Assembly (NCBI RefSeq): GCF_947497125.1
Contig: NZ_CANMFI010000001.1
Location: 62,001-126,000 of the forward strand
Reading direction: 5' to 3'
DNA length: 64,000 bases
DNA from: an uncultured Polaribacter sp.
Lineage (GTDB): Bacteria; Bacteroidota; Bacteroidia; Flavobacteriales; Flavobacteriaceae
Below the pieces are notes generated by a model that ran no database searches, was not told the DNA's origin, and was given only the letters and a program-made list of their open reading frames with translations. How positions within the stretch are numbered: position 1 is the first letter of the stretch; every line of letters begins with the position of its first letter. Both the position numbers and the translations under genes were made by a program. Of this stretch, positions 35,898 through 44,782 are shown one piece after another.

Positions 35898-37319
35898 ATG
35901 CAAAATAAATCTTTTAAAGAAGCAATTTCTTCTGAAATATTTACGGTTATTTCTAAGGCATCTAAGCTTTTAGAAATAGAAAGTTATGTAATTGGAGGTT
36001 ATGTAAGAGATTTTTTTTTAAACAGAGACAACTCTTCAGATGTAGATATTGTTGCTATTGGTAGCGGAATCGACTTGGCACAAAAAGTATCTCAATTACT
36101 ACCTAACAAACCAAAAGTACAAGTTTTTAAAACCTACGGAACAGCCATGTTGCGTTACAAAGACACTGAAATAGAATTTGTAGGTGCAAGAAAAGAATCG
36201 TACGCAGAAGATAGTAGAAATCCAGAAGTTTCTTTAGGTACTTTACAAGACGATCAGAATAGAAGAGATTTAACTATAAATGCGTTGGCACTGAGCTTAA
36301 ATGAAGTCAATTTTGGGGAATTGTTAGATCCTTTTAATGGCATTCAAGATTTAGAAGATAAGGTGATTAAAACACCTTTAAATCCTGATATTACCTATTC
36401 TGATGATCCTTTAAGAATGATGCGTGCCATCCGTTTTACAACACAATTAAATTTTAATATTGATGCCAATTCTTTAGAGGCTATTACTAGAAATGCACAT
36501 CGATTAAAAATTATTACTAGAGAACGTATTGTAGACGAATTGCATAAAATACTTTCAGCACCAAAACCATCTATAGGATTTTTATTGTTAGAAAAATCTG
36601 GCTTGTTACCACAAATTTTACCCGAGCTAATTGCCTTAAAAGGAGTAGAGGAGGTAGAAGGACAAAAGCACAAAGATAATTTTTACCATACTTTAGAAGT
36701 AGTAGATAATATTGCACAAAATACCGATGATGTTTGGTTGCGCTGGGCAGCATTGTTGCATGATATCGGAAAAGCACCGACCAAAAAATTTAGTAAAAAA
36801 GTAGGTTGGACGTTTCATGCGCACGAATTTGTAGGATCTAAAATGGTCTATAAATTGTTTAAACGCTTAAAAATGCCTTTAAACAATAAGATGAAATTTG
36901 TGCAAAAAATGGTATTGTTAAGTTCTAGACCTATTGTGCTAGCTTCAGAAGTTACAGATTCGGCTGTAAGACGCCTTGTCTTTGATGCTGGTGATGATAT
37001 CAATGCATTAATGACCTTGTGTGAAGCAGATATTACCACAAAAAATCCAAAGAAATTTAAACGTTACCATCAAAATTTTGATGTTGTTCGTTCTAAAATT
37101 AAAGAAGTAGAAGCACGTGATAAAGTGCGTAATTTTCAACCACCTATTACTGGAGAAGAAATTATGAAAGCTTTTAATCTAAAGCCCTGTAGAGAAATCG
37201 GTCAACTAAAAGAAGCAATAAAAGAAGCAATTTTAGAAGGAGAAATCCCTAATGAGCACAAAGCTTGTTTTGACTTTATGATTGAAAAAGGAAAGAAATT
37301 AGGGTTGGTCTTAGCTTAA
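35898..37319 (+). CDS. cca: CCA-adding tRNA nucleotidyltransferase with HD domain
   Basis: 473 residues. The polymerase-beta-like head shows GGYVRDFFL, then DVDIV (metal-binding Asp pair), RRDLTINAL and a PLRMMRAIRF RNA-binding segment. A C-terminal HD domain follows (about 250-385) with WAALLHDIGK. It adds or repairs the 3' CCA of tRNAs. Genes with this HD-bearing architecture are standard in Bacteroidota. It overlaps the convergent ABC exporter gene by 9 bases. Confidence 0.95.
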   Translation: MQNKSFKEAISSEIFTVISKASKLLEIESYVIGGYVRDFFLNRDNSSDVDIVAIGSGIDLAQKVSQLLPNKPKVQVFKTYGTAMLRYKDTEIEFVGARKESYAEDSRNPEVSLGTLQDDQNRRDLTINALALSLNEVNFGELLDPFNGIQDLEDKVIKTPLNPDITYSDDPLRMMRAIRFTTQLNFNIDANSLEAITRNAHRLKIITRERIVDELHKILSAPKPSIGFLLLEKSGLLPQILPELIALKGVEEVEGQKHKDNFYHTLEVVDNIAQNTDDVWLRWAALLHDIGKAPTKKFSKKVGWTFHAHEFVGSKMVYKLFKRLKMPLNNKMKFVQKMVLLSSRPIVLASEVTDSAVRRLVFDAGDDINALMTLCEADITTKNPKKFKRYHQNFDVVRSKIKEVEARDKVRNFQPPITGEEIMKAFNLKPCREIGQLKEAIKEAILEGEIPNEHKACFDFMIEKGKKLGLVLA

Positions 37320-39140
37320 AGATTGCATTGTTACCAATTTAAAATATTCTCCTTTTTTAGCCAATAACTCGTCGTGTTTTCCTTGCTCTACAATTTCACC
37401 TTGTTTTAACACCACAATTTTATCTGCTTTTTGAATGGTAGACAATCGATGTGCTATTACCAATGAGGTTCTATTCTGCATCATTTTTTCTAAAGCAATT
37501 TGCACCAATTGTTCAGATTCTGTGTCTAAAGCAGAAGTTGCTTCATCTAAAATCATAATTGGTGGGTTTTTTAAAACTGCTCTTGCAATAGACAATCGTT
37601 GTTTTTGTCCGCCAGAAAGTGTGTTTCCACTATCGCCAATATTGGTGTTGTATTTTTCTGGTAAAAGTTGAATAAACTCGTCTGCATTCGCAATTTTGGC
37701 AGCTTCTAAAACAGCCTCATCAGTTGCATGTTGCGTTCCTAATTTAATATTGTTAGCAATCGTATCATTAAACAAAATAGAGTCTTGAGATACAATGCCC
37801 ATTAAGTCTCTTAAAGAGTTTTTTGTAATGTCTTTAATATCAGTATCATCTATCAAAACAGTTCCTTTATTTACATCGTAAAAACGAGTAATTAGGTTTG
37901 CTAGTGTAGATTTTCCACTTCCAGATTGCCCAACCAAAGCAACGGTTTCTCCTTTATTAATGGTTAAAGAAAAATCTTTTAAAACATAAGTGTCTTTGTA
38001 CTTAAAAGAGATGTTTTTAAATGCTACCATGCTGTTAAAACCCTCTTTTGTAGTTGCATTAGGTTTGTCTTTAATACTGTTTTCGGTATTTAAAACTTGC
38101 ATAATTCTCTCCGCAGAAGCTTCTCCTTTTTGAATGTTATAAAAGGTAGTGGTTATTAATTTTATCGGATTTAAAACTGTATAAAATAGCACAATATATC
38201 CAAAAAACTCATCAGGTTGTAAGGCACTAGTTTTAGATAAAACTTCCGTACCACCGTACCAAAGAATGGCAATAATAGTAGCAGATCCTAAAAACTCGCT
38301 CATTGGTGAAGCCAGTGTTTGCCTATGAAAAACACTAGTCATTAGTTTTTTAAATTCAGAGGTAGAAGCATTAAATTTGCTTTCAATAACTTTCTCTGCA
38401 TTAAAACCTTTTATAATTCTTAATCCTGTTAAAGTCTCTTCTATAAAAGATAAAAAATGACCCGTTTCTTTCTGAGCTTTTGCAGATTTGGCTTTTAATT
38501 TTTTACTAATCGATGAAATGATAAAACCAGAAACCGGGAGTAAAACAAAAACGAATAACGTAAGTTTTAAGCTCATAAAAAGCATAATTGAAATAGAGAT
38601 AATTACCGTTAATGGCTCTCTAACAATGGTTTCTATTGAGGTTAAAATTGAGTTTTCTACTTCTTGTACATCCGAAGTCATCCTGGCAATAATATCTCCT
38701 TTTCTTTTTTCTGAAAAGTAGGCAATTGGTAATTCAACAATTTTATGATATAAGTTATCTCTTAAATCTTTTACAACACCCGTTCTTAAAAAGGTGATAC
38801 AATAAGAAGCCAGGTATCTAAATAAATTTTTAAAGAAAAATAAGGAAATCGCCAAAAGACAAATAAAAACAAGCGTTTTAATTGTTCCTTCTACAGCTAT
38901 TTTTTCGGAAATAAAGTAATAAAAACTATCTTTTAAGTAGGTGCCAATACTCCCTATACTTTTGTAAACGGGTGCTGTAACTACTTTTTTTTCTGTTTCG
39001 AAAAGTATTCCTAAGACAGGGATAAATGCCAAAACAGACAGCACATTAAAAATGGCATACAGAATGTTAAATACAATGTTTAGGACTGTAAATTTTCGAT
39101 ACTTTTTTTCGTATTTTAAAATGTCTTTAAAGTAGCCCAT
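37311..39140 (-). CDS. ABC exporter, MsbA-like fused permease and ATPase
   Basis: 609 residues with six membrane helices (to about 330) and an ATPase with Walker A GQSGSGKS, signature LSGGQ, Walker B IMILDEATS and the IAHRLST switch. The N-terminal half resembles lipid A/lipid flippases of the MsbA group and this family is widespread in flavobacteria. It lies 4 bases after the phosphohexomutase gene, in an operon that also has a glycosyltransferase, so lipid or glycolipid export is the best guess. Confidence 0.9.
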   Translation of the reverse strand: MGYFKDILKYEKKYRKFTVLNIVFNILYAIFNVLSVLAFIPVLGILFETEKKVVTAPVYKSIGSIGTYLKDSFYYFISEKIAVEGTIKTLVFICLLAISLFFFKNLFRYLASYCITFLRTGVVKDLRDNLYHKIVELPIAYFSEKRKGDIIARMTSDVQEVENSILTSIETIVREPLTVIISISIMLFMSLKLTLFVFVLLPVSGFIISSISKKLKAKSAKAQKETGHFLSFIEETLTGLRIIKGFNAEKVIESKFNASTSEFKKLMTSVFHRQTLASPMSEFLGSATIIAILWYGGTEVLSKTSALQPDEFFGYIVLFYTVLNPIKLITTTFYNIQKGEASAERIMQVLNTENSIKDKPNATTKEGFNSMVAFKNISFKYKDTYVLKDFSLTINKGETVALVGQSGSGKSTLANLITRFYDVNKGTVLIDDTDIKDITKNSLRDLMGIVSQDSILFNDTIANNIKLGTQHATDEAVLEAAKIANADEFIQLLPEKYNTNIGDSGNTLSGGQKQRLSIARAVLKNPPIMILDEATSALDTESEQLVQIALEKMMQNRTSLVIAHRLSTIQKADKIVVLKQGEIVEQGKHDELLAKKGEYFKLVTMQSLS

Positions 39141-39144
39141 TAAT

Positions 39145-40860
39145 TTAATTTAATTTCATTTCTTTAATGATGCGCTGTATTTTAGTATCTAACTCAGATT
39201 CTACTTTTTCTACCTGTTCTTTTGAACCTAATTGGGTGTTTACACTAAAGTAAAATTTTATTTTAGGTTCTGTACCACTTGGTCTTGCTGCAATTCTTGT
39301 CCCTTTTTCAGTTTGATAAATTAAAACATTCGATTTTGGTAAATCAATTTTAGTTTCGGCACCTGTAATTAAGTTTTTTTGAATAGAGACATTGTAATCA
39401 GAGAGCGTTGTTACTTTTTCTCCATCAATTTCTGTCAACGGATTGTTGCGCATATCACTTAACATTTGTTTGATTTCTGCCGCGCCGTTCATTCCTTTTT
39501 TTGTTATCGAAATTAAATGCTCTTTGTAAAAGTTTTCTCTTTCATAAATGGCTACCAATTCCTGGTAAAAAGAACTTCCGTTTTGTTTTGCCAAAGCAGC
39601 AACTTCACAAGCCAAAAGTGTTGCAGTTACGGCATCTTTATCTCTTACAAAATCGCCTACCATGTAGCCAAAACTTTCTTCGCCACCACCTATAAAATCT
39701 AATTCAGGAAAATCACGTACCATTTTAGCAATCCATTTAAATCCGGTTAAGCCAACTTTGGTTTCTACATTGTAATTTTCTGCGACTTTGTTTACCAATT
39801 TAGAAGATACAATGGTAGATCCTACAAACTGTTTGCCGTTAATTTTATTTTCTTCTTGCCATTTTTTTAAGAGAAACTCAGTCATAACCACCATGGTTTG
39901 GTTTCCGTTCATTAGTTTCATGTTGCCGTGTGTATCTCTAACAGCAACTCCTAAACGATCACAATCAGGGTCTGTGCCAATTACAATATCTGCACCAATT
40001 TTATTGGCTAAATCTGTAGCCATTTTTAGGGCTTCTGGTTCTTCCGGATTCGGAGATTTTACGGTCGGAAAATCTCCATCGGGTATTTTTTGAGCATCCA
40101 CAAGGTGCACATCTGTATATCCCGCTTTTTTTAGCGCATCGGGTACCGAAATAATTGAGGTTCCGTGTAACGACGTAAATACAATTTTTAAGTTCTTTCG
40201 ATCAATGTTTTCTTTTAATGTTCCGTTTTGTACAGAAGCCTTAATAAAAGCATCGTCTACTTCTTTGCCAATAACTTCTATCAGTTCTTCATTGGCCTTA
40301 AAATTTATTTCAGAAAAATCTAAAGCATTTACTTTGCTAATAATTCCGTTGTCATGTGGTGGTACAATTTGTCCGCCATCTGCCCAATATACTTTATAGC
40401 CATTGTATTCTGGCGGATTGTGAGATGCAGTTAAAACAATACCTGCATCGCAGTTTAAATAACGAACCGCAAAAGAAAGCTCTGGTGTTGCTCGTAATTC
40501 TTCAAACAGAAAAACTTTGATATTATTTGCAGATAGAACGTCTGCTACAATTTTAGCAAATTTTTTGCTATTGTGTCTGCAATCGTAAGCAATTACAACG
40601 CTTTTATTTACTTTATCGACATTTTTATTTATGTAATTAGACAAGCCTTGTGTAGCTCTACCTAAAGTGTATTTGTTAACTCTGTTTGTACCTGCGCCCA
40701 TAACGCCACGCATACCACCGGTACCAAATTCTAAATCTTTGTAAAACCTGTCTTCTAAATCCGTTGCATTAGAAGCAATTAATTCTTCAATTTCTTTTCG
40801 AGTTTCAACATCAAAACTTGGTAGTAACCATTGTGTTGCTTTTTCTAGAATATTGCTCAT
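39145..40860 (-). CDS. Phosphoglucomutase/phosphomannomutase family phospho-sugar mutase
   Basis: 571 residues of the long-form alpha-D-phosphohexomutase. The phosphoserine loop is TASHNPP with Ser146, the metal site is DPDCDR, the sugar-binding loop is GGGEESFGY, and the phosphate-binding loop is RPSGTEPKIK. It interconverts 1- and 6-phospho-sugars for glycan or glycogen precursors. It is between the ABC exporter and the GtrB-like glycosyltransferase genes, all on the minus strand. Confidence 0.95.
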   Translation of the reverse strand: MSNILEKATQWLLPSFDVETRKEIEELIASNATDLEDRFYKDLEFGTGGMRGVMGAGTNRVNKYTLGRATQGLSNYINKNVDKVNKSVVIAYDCRHNSKKFAKIVADVLSANNIKVFLFEELRATPELSFAVRYLNCDAGIVLTASHNPPEYNGYKVYWADGGQIVPPHDNGIISKVNALDFSEINFKANEELIEVIGKEVDDAFIKASVQNGTLKENIDRKNLKIVFTSLHGTSIISVPDALKKAGYTDVHLVDAQKIPDGDFPTVKSPNPEEPEALKMATDLANKIGADIVIGTDPDCDRLGVAVRDTHGNMKLMNGNQTMVVMTEFLLKKWQEENKINGKQFVGSTIVSSKLVNKVAENYNVETKVGLTGFKWIAKMVRDFPELDFIGGGEESFGYMVGDFVRDKDAVTATLLACEVAALAKQNGSSFYQELVAIYERENFYKEHLISITKKGMNGAAEIKQMLSDMRNNPLTEIDGEKVTTLSDYNVSIQKNLITGAETKIDLPKSNVLIYQTEKGTRIAARPSGTEPKIKFYFSVNTQLGSKEQVEKVESELDTKIQRIIKEMKLN

Positions 40861-40912
40861 TTTTTGTAATATATTTTACGTGTAATTTTCTTTTAAAATG
40901 TAAAGATACATT

Positions 40913-41869
40913 TTAGAAATTGACTTTTTCTTTAATAGAATAGTGTTTTTCGTTGGTTTTAGTTTTAATAACTAGCTCGCCAATAAAACCAGCTAAAAAT
41001 AACAGAGTACCTAATATCATAGAAGTTAACGCTATGTAGAACCAAGGATTGTCTGTAATTAAAATAGTTTTAATGCCATTGTAAACTTTGTAGAGCTTAA
41101 CAATGCCAATATAAAATGCAGACGTAATACCAAATAAAAACATAAAAGTACCTAGCAAACCAAAGATGTGCATGGGTCTTTTGCCAAATTTTGATAAAAA
41201 AGAGATGGTAATTAAATCTAAAAAACCATTTATAAAACGGTCTAAACCAAATTTTGTAACACCGTATTTTCTTGCTTGGTGTTGTACTACTTTTTCGCCA
41301 ATTTTAGTAAAACCTTCATTTTTTGCCAATACAGGAATGTATCGGTGCATTTCTCCGCTTACTTTTACAGTTTTAATGACTTCATTTTTGTAAGCTTTTA
41401 GGCCACAATTAAAATCGTGTAGTTTTAAACCAGAGGTTTTTCTGGCAGCAGCGTTAAATAATTTTGATGGGATGTTTTTGGTAATCACATTGTCATACCG
41501 TTTCTTTTTCCAGCCAGAAATTAAGTCGTAGTCTTCTTTAATGATAAGATTGTACAATTCTGGTATTTCATCTGGATTGTCTTGTAAGTCGGCATCCATA
41601 GTAATTACTACGGCACCTGTTGCCATTTCAAAACCAGCGTCAAGGGCTTGGCTTTTACCGAAATTACGCTGAAAACGAATGCCTTTTACAGCTTTGTTTT
41701 TTTCTGATATTTGCTGTATCTCTTTCCAAGAGTTGTCTGTGCTACCATCATCAATAAAAATAATTTCATAAAAATAACGATTGGATTGCATAACAGTTGC
41801 AATCCAATCGTGTAATTCTTGTAAAGATTCTTCTTCGTTAAGAAGTGGTATTACTACCGAAATATCCAT
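40913..41869 (-). CDS. Family 2 glycosyltransferase, GtrB/DPM1-like
   Basis: 318 residues: ISVVIPLLNEEESL, FIDDGSTDNSW, the DxD motif MDADLQDNPDEI and a C-terminal pair of membrane helices (about 228-300). This matches the GtrB/ArnC/DPM1 group that loads a sugar onto a polyprenyl-phosphate carrier at the inner membrane. It lies 52 bases before the phosphohexomutase, which may supply its precursor. Confidence 0.92.
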   Translation of the reverse strand: MDISVVIPLLNEEESLQELHDWIATVMQSNRYFYEIIFIDDGSTDNSWKEIQQISEKNKAVKGIRFQRNFGKSQALDAGFEMATGAVVITMDADLQDNPDEIPELYNLIIKEDYDLISGWKKKRYDNVITKNIPSKLFNAAARKTSGLKLHDFNCGLKAYKNEVIKTVKVSGEMHRYIPVLAKNEGFTKIGEKVVQHQARKYGVTKFGLDRFINGFLDLITISFLSKFGKRPMHIFGLLGTFMFLFGITSAFYIGIVKLYKVYNGIKTILITDNPWFYIALTSMILGTLLFLAGFIGELVIKTKTNEKHYSIKEKVNF

Positions 41870-41952
41870 ATTTGTGTAGTTGTAAATTTAAGAGTTGTAG
41901 CGTTTTAAAATAACTTTAAAAACTTTACACTTTAAAAACTTTTAAACTATTT

Positions 41953-42474
41953 TTAGTAAGCCTCTTCTTCATTTTTTTTCATAATTGCAGATGCAATTGC
42001 AGAAATAATAAAACCTAGAACTGCTGCGCCAATAATAGACATTGCAGCTAAAATACCTGGAGACTGAAACTTTTTACTCATTTCATTAGTAGCTTCTATT
42101 TGTTCTTCGGTCATGCCTGCATCTAAATATGCTTCATTTTGAAGTTCCATTGCTTGAACTAAAAAATCTGGCTCAATAAAATTCATAAAAACATATTGGT
42201 AAACAGCAGTGATAAGAGCAGATAATATACAGATACCAACACCAACTTTTACACCTTGTCCCCAAGACATAAAACCGTTATTTTCTTCTTTAAATTTTTT
42301 GATACCTGCTATTACTAAACCAATAGATATCGCTATTGATATTACAGAAATAGACCAGTGTGGCTGTAGGTGAGAACCCATTGCATAAGTTACAAGACTA
42401 ACTAAGATACCAGCTACTGCTAGTATAACTCCATAATTTAAAATAATATTTTTACTGTTTCCCTGATTTTCCAT
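41953..42474 (-). CDS. DUF4199 family membrane protein
   Basis: 173 residues with four hydrophobic helices (about 12-28, 38-55, 72-93, 142-163) and a polar loop between helices 3 and 4. The WGQGVKVG turn and overall plan match DUF4199. In flavobacteria it typically precedes a polyprenyl-sugar glycosyltransferase, as here. The role is unknown. Confidence 0.88.
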   Translation of the reverse strand: MENQGNSKNIILNYGVILAVAGILVSLVTYAMGSHLQPHWSISVISIAISIGLVIAGIKKFKEENNGFMSWGQGVKVGVGICILSALITAVYQYVFMNFIEPDFLVQAMELQNEAYLDAGMTEEQIEATNEMSKKFQSPGILAAMSIIGAAVLGFIISAIASAIMKKNEEEAY

Positions 42475-42616
42475 TGTGTTTATTTGGTTAAGTTAATTTT
42501 ACAAATATATTCATTTCGTTTAGATGACAATAAAAAAATAAAAATTTTAATTACCTAAATCATTTAGTTAGAAACCAAACAGTTAAAAATCTTACAAAAA
42601 AAGTAATTAAAATTAA

Positions 42617-42646
42617 TTGTTTAAATAAAAATCTATTGTAAATTTG
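42617..42646 (+). promoter_or_regulatory. Promoter of the SRP RNA gene
   Basis: A -33 box TTG (42617-42619) and a -7 box TAAATTTG (42639-42646) are spaced by exactly 19 bases, the ideal Bacteroidota arrangement. The RNA's first predicted base follows 4 bases after the -7 box. Confidence 0.8.
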
Positions 42647-42650
42647 CATC

Positions 42651-42744
42651 GGCAAGTTCTACACAACTAGCTCCCTTTGAATCCTCCAGGGCGGGAACGC
42701 AGCAAAGGTATTAGGTTGTAGCAGTGTGATGTAGGTAGCTTGCC
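42651..42744 (+). ncRNA. ffs: Signal recognition particle RNA (bacterial small type)
   Basis: The ends GGCAAG and CTTGCC pair to close the helix. The apical domain shows CCTCCAGGGCGGGAACGCAG and CAAAGG, the equivalent of the Ffh-binding loop region of the 4.5S RNA, and GTGTGATGTAGGTAGC matches its distal strand. It forms the SRP with Ffh and targets membrane proteins via FtsY, whose gene lies 11 kb downstream. Boundaries are set by the terminal helix. Confidence 0.9.
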
Positions 42745-42834
42745 ATTTTTTATGCGCTAAAGTTTCCTTTTTAAAGCCTGCATCTTTCATTTTTACTTTT
42801 TAACTTTACAACCTCATTAAATTACAATTAACAT

Positions 42835-43638
42835 ATGTCTAAAGTTGTTTTAATTACAGGTGCTTCTTCTGGTATTGGCAAAGCAGTTGCAAGCTATTTA
42901 TCTGAGAAAGGATACATTGTATATGGTACAAGTAGAACTCCAAAAAACACCCAAAATTATCCTTTTAAATTGATTACTCTAGATGTTTTAAAGGTAGAAA
43001 CTATAACAGCTGCAGTTAGTTTTATTATAGAAAAAGAAGGCAAGCTAGATGTTTTGGTTAACAATGCAGGAATGGGAATTACGGGTCCTGTAGAAGATAC
43101 GCCAACAGATGAAATGCGTGCCGTTTTTAATACCAATCTTTTTGGGGCTATTGATGTAATGAAAGCGGTATTGCCACAGATGCGCTTGCAAAAATCGGGA
43201 ACAATTGTAAATGTTACTTCTATTGCAGGTTATATGGGTTTGCCTTTTAGAGGTATGTATTCGGCAACCAAAGGTGCTTTAGAAATTGTAACAGAGGCCA
43301 CAAGAATGGAGGTTAAAGAATTCGGAATTAATGTTGTAAATGTTGCTCCCGGAGATTTTGCAACCAATATTGCTGCTGGTAGATATCATACACCAGTTTT
43401 TAAAGATTCTGCGTATAAAGAAAAGTATCAGGCAAATTTAAATTTAATGGATGCACATGTTTCAGGCGGAATGGATCCTTTGGCAATGGCAATAAAAATT
43501 CACAAAATTATAGCTACTAAAAACCCTAAAATACACTACAAAGTAGGTGCTTTTTTAGAGAAGTTTTCTATTGTTTTAAAACGAATTTTGCCAGACAAAA
43601 TGTACGAGCGCATTTTAATGAACCATTACAAACTATAA
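42835..43638 (+). CDS. Short-chain dehydrogenase/reductase
   Basis: 267 residues of classical SDR fold: TGASSGIG cofactor motif (8-15), NNAG, catalytic Ser129, Tyr142 and Lys146 in YSATK. The Arg at residues 34-37 region (SRT) suggests NADPH preference. Closest by eye to SDRs annotated as oxidoreductase with retinol dehydrogenase-like tails. The substrate is unknown. It is a single gene after the SRP RNA. Confidence 0.9.
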   Translation: MSKVVLITGASSGIGKAVASYLSEKGYIVYGTSRTPKNTQNYPFKLITLDVLKVETITAAVSFIIEKEGKLDVLVNNAGMGITGPVEDTPTDEMRAVFNTNLFGAIDVMKAVLPQMRLQKSGTIVNVTSIAGYMGLPFRGMYSATKGALEIVTEATRMEVKEFGINVVNVAPGDFATNIAAGRYHTPVFKDSAYKEKYQANLNLMDAHVSGGMDPLAMAIKIHKIIATKNPKIHYKVGAFLEKFSIVLKRILPDKMYERILMNHYKL

Positions 43639-43717
43639 AATTAGTGTTTTGGTAGAGTTTACCGTTTTTTAGAAAAAAATATCTGTACTTAACTTTCTGA
43701 AATTGTGATTAACTAAC

Positions 43718-43725
43718 TATCTTTG
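43718..43725 (+). promoter_or_regulatory. Predicted -7 element (TATCTTTG) upstream of the transaldolase-like gene
   Basis: Exact TAnnTTTG. The transcript would begin about 43730, inside the possible repeat copy C, giving a structured leader of about 120 bases before the start codon. Confidence 0.45.
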
Positions 43726-43812
43726 CGTTAGGGATTGCAGCAATTGTGTGAGCTCTTACACTTTTGGGTGTAAAGCGAGTGCGAAAAGCCCGACCCTTTT
43801 TAGGGAACGCCC
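43725..43812. repeat. Possible third member (copy C) of the hairpin repeat family
   Basis: Ends read GCGTTAGGGATTGCAGC and GCGAAAAGCCCGACCC, then AGGGAACGCCC, with an inner CTTACAC/GTGTAAAG hairpin. It shares the ATTG-AGC and AAAGC words of copies A and B (in reverse complement) but not their full ends, so the assignment is weaker. It lies in the leader of the transaldolase-like gene. Confidence 0.4.
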
Positions 43813-43849
43813 AAAAAAAATATAGAAACACACTATTAAATATATACAA

Positions 43850-44503
43850 ATGAAATTTTTTATAGACACAGCTAATTTAGCACAAATTAAAGATGCACAA
43901 GCAATGGGTATTTTAGACGGTGTAACAACCAATCCGTCTTTAATGGCCAAAGAAGGCATAACTGGTGCAGACAATATTATTAACCATTACAAAGCAATTT
44001 GCGACTTGGTAGATGGTGATGTTTCTGCAGAAGTTATTGCTACCGATTTTGACGGAATGGTAAAAGAAGGTGAGGCTTTGGCAGCTTTAAATCCGCAGAT
44101 TGTGGTAAAATTACCAATGATAAAAGATGGTGTAAAAGCGTGTAAATATTTTTCTTCTAAAGGAATAAAAACCAACGTAACCTTAGTTTTTTCTGCCGGA
44201 CAAGCTTTGTTAGCAGCAAAAGCAGGAGCAACGTATGTATCTCCGTTTATTGGCCGTTTAGATGATATTTCTACCGATGGTTTAAATTTAATAGCAGAAA
44301 TCCGTCAGATTTATGACAATTATGGTTTCGGAACTCAAATTTTAGCAGCATCTGTGCGTCATACCATGCATATTATAGATTGTGCAAAACTTGGGTCTGA
44401 TGTTATGACAGGGCCTTTAAGCGCAATAGATGGCTTGTTAAGACACCCTTTAACAGATAGTGGTTTGGCTAAGTTTTTAGAAGACTACAAAAAAGGAAAT
44501 TAA
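43850..44503 (+). CDS. fsa: Transaldolase-like fructose-6-phosphate aldolase
   Basis: 217 residues, the short TalC/FSA type of TIM-barrel aldolase. It starts FFIDTANL, has TTNPSLM, Schiff-base Lys87 in VVKLPM, TLVFSAGQALLAAKAGA, and ASVRHTMH. E. coli FSA is 220 residues. It may act as transaldolase in the pentose phosphate pathway, since no full-length tal is seen here. The structured leader (possible repeat copy C) is unusual. Confidence 0.92.
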   Translation: MKFFIDTANLAQIKDAQAMGILDGVTTNPSLMAKEGITGADNIINHYKAICDLVDGDVSAEVIATDFDGMVKEGEALAALNPQIVVKLPMIKDGVKACKYFSSKGIKTNVTLVFSAGQALLAAKAGATYVSPFIGRLDDISTDGLNLIAEIRQIYDNYGFGTQILAASVRHTMHIIDCAKLGSDVMTGPLSAIDGLLRHPLTDSGLAKFLEDYKKGN

Positions 44504-44518
44504 ATAAAAGTTTTTTAG

Positions 44519-44559
44519 TTATTAGTGCTTAGTTGTTATATTTAATTGAGCACTAATAA
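44519..44559. terminator. Inverted repeat after the transaldolase-like gene (possible terminator)
   Basis: Arms TTATTAGTGCT and AGCACTAATAA (11 bases) around a 19-base loop, 16 bases after the stop codon. There is no long T-run after it, so termination would be weak or Rho-like. Confidence 0.4.
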
Positions 44560-44580
44560 TTTAAAAATTAAAAATAATAA

Positions 44581-44656
44581 GAAGCTATTTCCTGCTTTAC
44601 GTTTTATCTTTTTTTGAGAAAAACAAAAAAAGGATGCCACTTCAATCAGGGCTAAG
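44581..44656. repeat. Dispersed imperfect-hairpin repeat, copy B
   Basis: Left end GAAGCTATTTCCTGCTTTAC and right end GGATGCCACTTCAATCAGGG match copy A at 26275-26413. The inner stem is TTTTTTTG (44609-44616) with CAAAAAAA (44624-44631). It lies between the transaldolase-like gene and menD. Confidence 0.75.
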
Positions 44657-44782
44657 CTTGTTTGCAAGCAGATAGCAAAATTAATAACAGTTTTAGTGTT
44701 CAGTTTTTATGGTTTTTGGTGCTTACTAATAACTATCAACTAAAAACTAATAACTTTTAAATCTTACAAAAGATTTAAAACG

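Noticed and set aside
39501..40399. Several short plus-strand ORFs inside the phosphohexomutase gene
   Set aside because: All lie opposite a gene with complete catalytic motifs, and their peptides are Cys/Leu/Phe-rich reverse-complement products.
43725..43812. Integron attC-like site suggested by the GTTAGGG and AACGCCC ends
   Set aside because: The core sites do not match the RYYYAAC/GTTRRRY arrangement in order and orientation, and there are no gene cassettes or integrase nearby.
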